NCBI GenBank assembly: GCA_019843655.1
Contig: JACDQD010000102.1
Location: forward strand, 2,365,501-2,429,500
Length of the DNA: 64,000 nt
Source of the DNA: Lethocerus indicus
Lineage: Eukaryota; Arthropoda; Insecta; Hemiptera; Belostomatidae
Direction: 5' to 3'
This document shows positions 61,189 through 64,000 of this stretch, one piece after another; the first letter of the stretch is position 1, and each line of letters starts with the position of its first letter. Position numbers and translations under genes: made by a program. Under the pieces are notes generated by a model. That model did not search any database. It was given only the letters and a program-made list of their open reading frames with translations, and had not been told where the DNA came from.

Positions 61189-61446
61189 AAGTATATACAC
61201 TTTACAAATCAATAATAAAGATTCGAAATTTATACCTAAAACTTCAAAATAAAAAATGTAATTATGTTACCAATTAAATTTCTCATAATTAAAATAATTT
61301 CTGCTAGAAGAATTTCTATACATAAATCTGGCACAGTTAGCGCCATTGAGAATATCTGGAGAGATTTGTTTTTCTTCGATTTGAACCAATCAAAAAAAGG
61401 CGATACACAGAATTAAGTAGGTGGCATGTGCTTGCAGTGCGTGCAG

Positions 61447-61572
61447 TCAGTAATCAAGTGCCCATTCATTTTCCTGTATAAAAGCATCGACAACATCTTT
61501 CATTGCAAAGTTCGGTATCAATTGGTCCTGAGTTAGTTTCACCCTGGTCACTGGATCAAAATGACCAACCCT
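61447..61572 (-). CDS. STUB1: STUB1 last coding exon (C-terminal half of the U-box)
   Basis: Follows TTTCTTTCAG on the minus strand, starts phase 0 and encodes 41 residues plus TGA (61449-61447). It reads [20 protein letters not shown], then [20 protein letters not shown] and a final Tyr. This matches the final helix and strand of the CHIP U-box, including the family's Asp-Tyr C-terminus. The Pro and Arg in DPVTR correspond to human P269 and R272. Confidence 0.95.
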   Translation of the reverse strand, partial: RVGHFDPVTRVKLTQDQLIPNFAMKDVVDAFIQENEWALDY

Positions 61573-61922
61573 CTGAAAGAAATATCAATTTAAAATTAAT
61601 AGTCAATATTATCTTAGGAATTAAAACATAATTTCTAAAAGTATGATTCGAGTATTATCCCAAATTGTTTTCACATGCAGTGTGGACAAAGGAAAACAAT
61701 AATAACATATGCAATTAACTAGGATAGTTAAATCCTAAACTTAACTACAAAGTTATAACCTACCTGTAAATGTTCTTCTATGTCCTTTCTTTCATAGGTG
61801 ATTCCGCTGGGTGTAATAACAGGCTCTCTCAATATTTCAAAACTGATTTTCCCGCAGAGATAATCTGGCACATCGCGTTTCTAAAATGACATTAAAAAAA
61901 TACATTAATTATAAATAAATAA

Positions 61923-61984
<62 letters not shown>

Positions 61985-63172
61985 TGACACAAAAGTGACA
62001 TCTATTTAAATTTATATTGATGAAAAATTATGAGTTCTTGTCATGAACACACAATACGTTAAAGAATTACTCATAATTGATATGTATATGTCTAGAATTC
62101 AGATTACTTTCTTATATTTTCAAAATTTAAATTATCGATTATCTAGTTTATAATTTTTATTAATTATATGATATATGAATATCATGCTAGTTTGGTAAAA
62201 TGTGTAAATAAAAATGCCAACTTACCCGTCTCCTGTCATCCACTTTTGCAAATAATGCACTAAGTTCACTCACATTATTATCCTTTTTCCAGTATAAACA
62301 AGCACAAAAAAAAACAACAAATAATTCAGTTATCGACATAGAAAAACTAATTACATCAAATGAACATAAATAACTTTAATACATACACATTTTGTTTCAA
62401 TTTCCATTATTTTATTCTGCACTTCTTCCAAAGTGAGGCCTGCAATATTTTGTTTTACTTCCTGTAGTTGCCTGTCTGCATCTTCGTGGATCAATTTTGT
62501 TAAATATGTCTGGCAGAAATTATAAATTACTTAATTTTGTTATATTCGATGAATGAAAACAACAGTAAACATAAGGGTTATGACATCAATACTGAATTTT
62601 CATGTACACTTGACCTATACAACAATAATCATTACAGCATTTTAAGATAACAATGCCAATGTCTTTGTGTCTCTCTTCATATTCTTACATTCCATATCTA
62701 CCATTCTACTAAAAAAACAACAATGAGAAAAAAGAATAATGATAGACTGATAAGTGTTTCAAAAGTAATTAGATCTCTTGATGTTTCAGACATCATTTTG
62801 CAAAAGCATTCCTTAACAGTTTATATACCGATGCTAGCAGTCAGTTTGAATAGCGGTCTATGAAATTTTATTTTTCTATTTATGAGTTGTAAAATTTTAA
62901 CTTTCATTTATACGGGGTTATTTATATTCAATTACCTCAGCCTCACAGATCAACACTGCCAATATACTAATTTGGTCCAATACATACTTGAACATTTATT
63001 TCAATAATTCAGATAATTAATCAACTCTTCAATAAAGTACTTGCATATAATTCAATCTCCTGTGTAATTCTCTTTTCTTCTTGAACATTCCACCGTTTCT
63101 TCCTGGCTATCCTCAACTGACTGGCAATGTCATCACCAAAATTTAGTTTTTGTTCCTTTGCCAAATCGTTAG
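61447..63172 (-). CDS. STUB1: STUB1/CHIP, U-box E3 ubiquitin ligase and co-chaperone (3' part; gene-level entry)
   Basis: Five exons, read right to left (63172-63045, 62509-62387, 62282-62226, 61880-61764, 61572-61447), join in frame into about 182 codons that match the C-terminal part of CHIP: the helical linker ([14 protein letters not shown] onward) and an entire U-box ending in Asp-Tyr. CHIP uses an N-terminal TPR domain to bind the C-terminal EEVD of Hsp70/Hsp90 and its U-box to recruit E2 enzymes, ubiquitinating chaperone-bound misfolded proteins in the cytosol. The TPR exons (roughly the first 120 residues) lie beyond the right edge. The E2-contacting Ile and Phe of CGKISFE, the His of IEEHLQ (human H260), and the Pro and Arg of FDPVTR are all present, so the ligase domain looks intact. 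The metazoan family is highly conserved, so identification is firm. Confidence 0.95.
61764..61880 (-). CDS. STUB1: STUB1 exon (N-terminal half of the U-box)
   Basis: 117 bases, 39 codons, phase 0 at both ends, with acceptor ATTTTAG and donor CAG|GTAGGT. It encodes [20 protein letters not shown] followed by [19 protein letters not shown]. The Ile and Phe in GKISFE form the E2-binding surface, and the His in IEEHLQ corresponds to human H260, needed for ligase activity. All are kept. Confidence 0.96.
61927..61981. repeat. (AT)n microsatellite in a STUB1 intron
   Basis: About 27 AT dinucleotides in the intron between the linker and U-box exons (61881-62225). Confidence 0.95.
62226..62282 (-). 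CDS. STUB1: STUB1 short linker exon
   Basis: A 57-base exon encoding [19 protein letters not shown], with a strong donor CGG|GTAAGT and acceptor AAAAAG. It joins in phase 0 to the preceding ...EIETKC and the following KRDVPDY. It aligns with the end of the helical region just before the human U-box (…LFSQVDEKRK). The acceptor's pyrimidine tract is interrupted, so the left join is slightly less certain than the others. Confidence 0.88.
62387..62509 (-). CDS. STUB1: STUB1 helical linker exon
   Basis: 123 bases, 41 codons, with acceptor TTTCTGCCAG and donor TGT|GTATGT. It encodes [20 protein letters not shown] and then [20 protein letters not shown] plus Cys. The start matches SYLSRLI in human CHIP. 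The rest is a charged, coiled-coil-like helix of the dimerising middle domain and is more divergent, as expected for this part of the family. Confidence 0.92.
62510..63044 (-). other. STUB1 intron with a GC-AG splice pair
   Basis: On the minus strand the preceding exon must end ...GAATTATAT and the intron begin GCAAGTACTT, so that ELY joins TYLTKLI, exactly matching the ELH-SYLSRLI join in human CHIP. The GT four bases inside (…GCAA|GTAC) would break the frame. GCAAGT is the usual consensus of minor GC-type donors handled by the normal U2 spliceosome. Confidence 0.85.
63045..63172 (-). CDS. STUB1: STUB1 exon (end of the TPR-linker region)
   Basis: 128 bases: two bases finishing a codon from the upstream exon outside the window, then 42 codons beginning [20 protein letters not shown] and ending EIELY. 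It corresponds to the human segment YNLAKEQRLNFGDD through QESELH, the first long helix after the TPR domain. Its acceptor is CTCTGTTTCAG. The upstream TPR exons are not in the window. Confidence 0.94.
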
Positions 63173-63317
63173 CTGAAACAGAGTACATGGGCAATTATTG
63201 CATTTCTCCAATTTCTCAATTAATTTAATTTTCTTGTTATTTCTGTTTCTCTTCATTTTATAATTATCAGCATTCATATATATTGATATGCAACAATAAT
63301 AATATAACTGTCTTTGA

Positions 63318-63361
<44 letters not shown>

Positions 63362-64000
63362 AATAAATATATATATAATAAATATATAAAAATATAAACA
63401 TGATAACTGCTTTTACCAAGGTCATTTAAAATATGAAAATGTTCACAAAGGTTTTTGTAGTTAAAGAGAAATTATTCTTAGCAATACAATCTATAACAGC
63501 ATTTAATTTATCCTAAACATTTATTCAATGATTTGACAATATGATTGCAAAAAATAATTAATATTAAATCAATAAGTCTGTGTTTTTTAAGACCAGAAAT
63601 AAAAAAATGGCTCAAGGTAAAAAATATTATGGCATACTGAGCAATTTAGTAAATACAAATCTTGACAGTCAGCACAAAACCTTTTCTCTTAACCTGTTCC
63701 CTTAGGAGGTATATAAATGAAAATTGAAGATATGCAATGCACAATATTTACCAAATTTTCCAAAAACAATAAAATTACATAACATCAAAGACTCAACATT
63801 AATATTTTCTTAATTTAACAAAAATTTAATAGATTAAACATGTTCATAGTATTTATCAGACATATAAGACATTGAAACATATGCTTTGATTACTAAAATA
63901 ATCGCACATTCTTTTAAATATGTTTGAGAATTGGAAAGGTGGTATATGGGATTATACAAAATGGAACCATTGCCACGGCAACTTAAATAGGTCCCAGTAA
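63173..64000 (-). other. STUB1 intron, incomplete at the window edge
   Basis: AT-rich, with no coding segment matching the TPR domain on the minus strand. It contains an (AT)n run at about 63326-63356. The intron runs off the right edge. Confidence 0.75.
63326..63356. repeat. (AT)n microsatellite
   Basis: About 15 AT dinucleotides in the incomplete STUB1 intron. Confidence 0.9.

Larger units (their letters stand above)
54645..61446. other. Convergent intergenic spacer with both 3' UTRs
   Basis: No coding sequence is recognised. The left part (to about 55.9 kb) is CpG-rich like the neighbouring gene and probably contains its 3' UTR. The rest is extremely AT-rich and CpG-poor, has only short chance frames, and includes the 3' UTR of the minus-strand STUB1 gene at its right end. 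Confidence 0.6.

Noticed and set aside
63039..63041. GT donor four bases inside the STUB1 GC-AG intron
   Set aside because: Using it would add four bases and shift the frame before TYLTKLI, destroying the match to CHIP, so the GC donor was preferred.

Overview
The window looks like nuclear DNA from an arthropod, most likely an insect. It has short coding exons, GT-AG introns from about 100 bases to 26 kb, AT-rich spacer DNA with (TA)n and (CT)n microsatellites, and no bacterial-style gene packing. Most open reading frames are chance or antisense products of intron sequence. I can support two protein genes, arranged tail to tail. I see no rRNA, tRNA, CRISPR array or transposon protein.

Plus strand, about 19.4-54.6 kb: a large gene for a predicted protein with two membrane segments. 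I can assemble four coding exons: 19529-19735, 27585-27713 (left edge uncertain), 53439-53546 and 53688-54644. All junctions are phase 0. The encoded protein has a basic N-terminal part, an acidic Ser/Glu stretch, two hydrophobic helices joined by a short loop, a Cys-rich and Arg/Lys-rich juxtamembrane segment and a long cytosolic-looking tail. A UAG lies in frame inside the last exon, and clear coding sequence in the same frame continues for 103 more codons to a UAA. I cannot name the family with confidence.

Minus strand, about 61.4 kb to beyond the right edge: the C-terminal two thirds of STUB1/CHIP, a co-chaperone and U-box E3 ubiquitin ligase. Five coding exons cover the helical linker and the complete U-box. 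The N-terminal TPR exons lie outside the window. One intron must use a GC-AG splice pair to keep the frame.

Region by region: 1-19446 has no recognisable coding sequence and is probably upstream intergenic DNA plus a 5' intron. Introns of 7.8 kb and 25.7 kb carry microsatellites, GC-rich patches, a cluster of three palindromic CRE sites and a dispersed repeat family whose roughly 70-90 bp core occurs at least seven times, once inside a larger direct-repeat array. At 54645-61446 lies the convergent intergenic spacer with the 3' UTRs. At about 55.9-56.2 kb the sequence changes abruptly from CpG-rich and moderately GC-rich to very AT-rich and CpG-poor, and this continues through STUB1. It may mark the edge of a germline-methylated domain. 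The two genes have no evident functional link.
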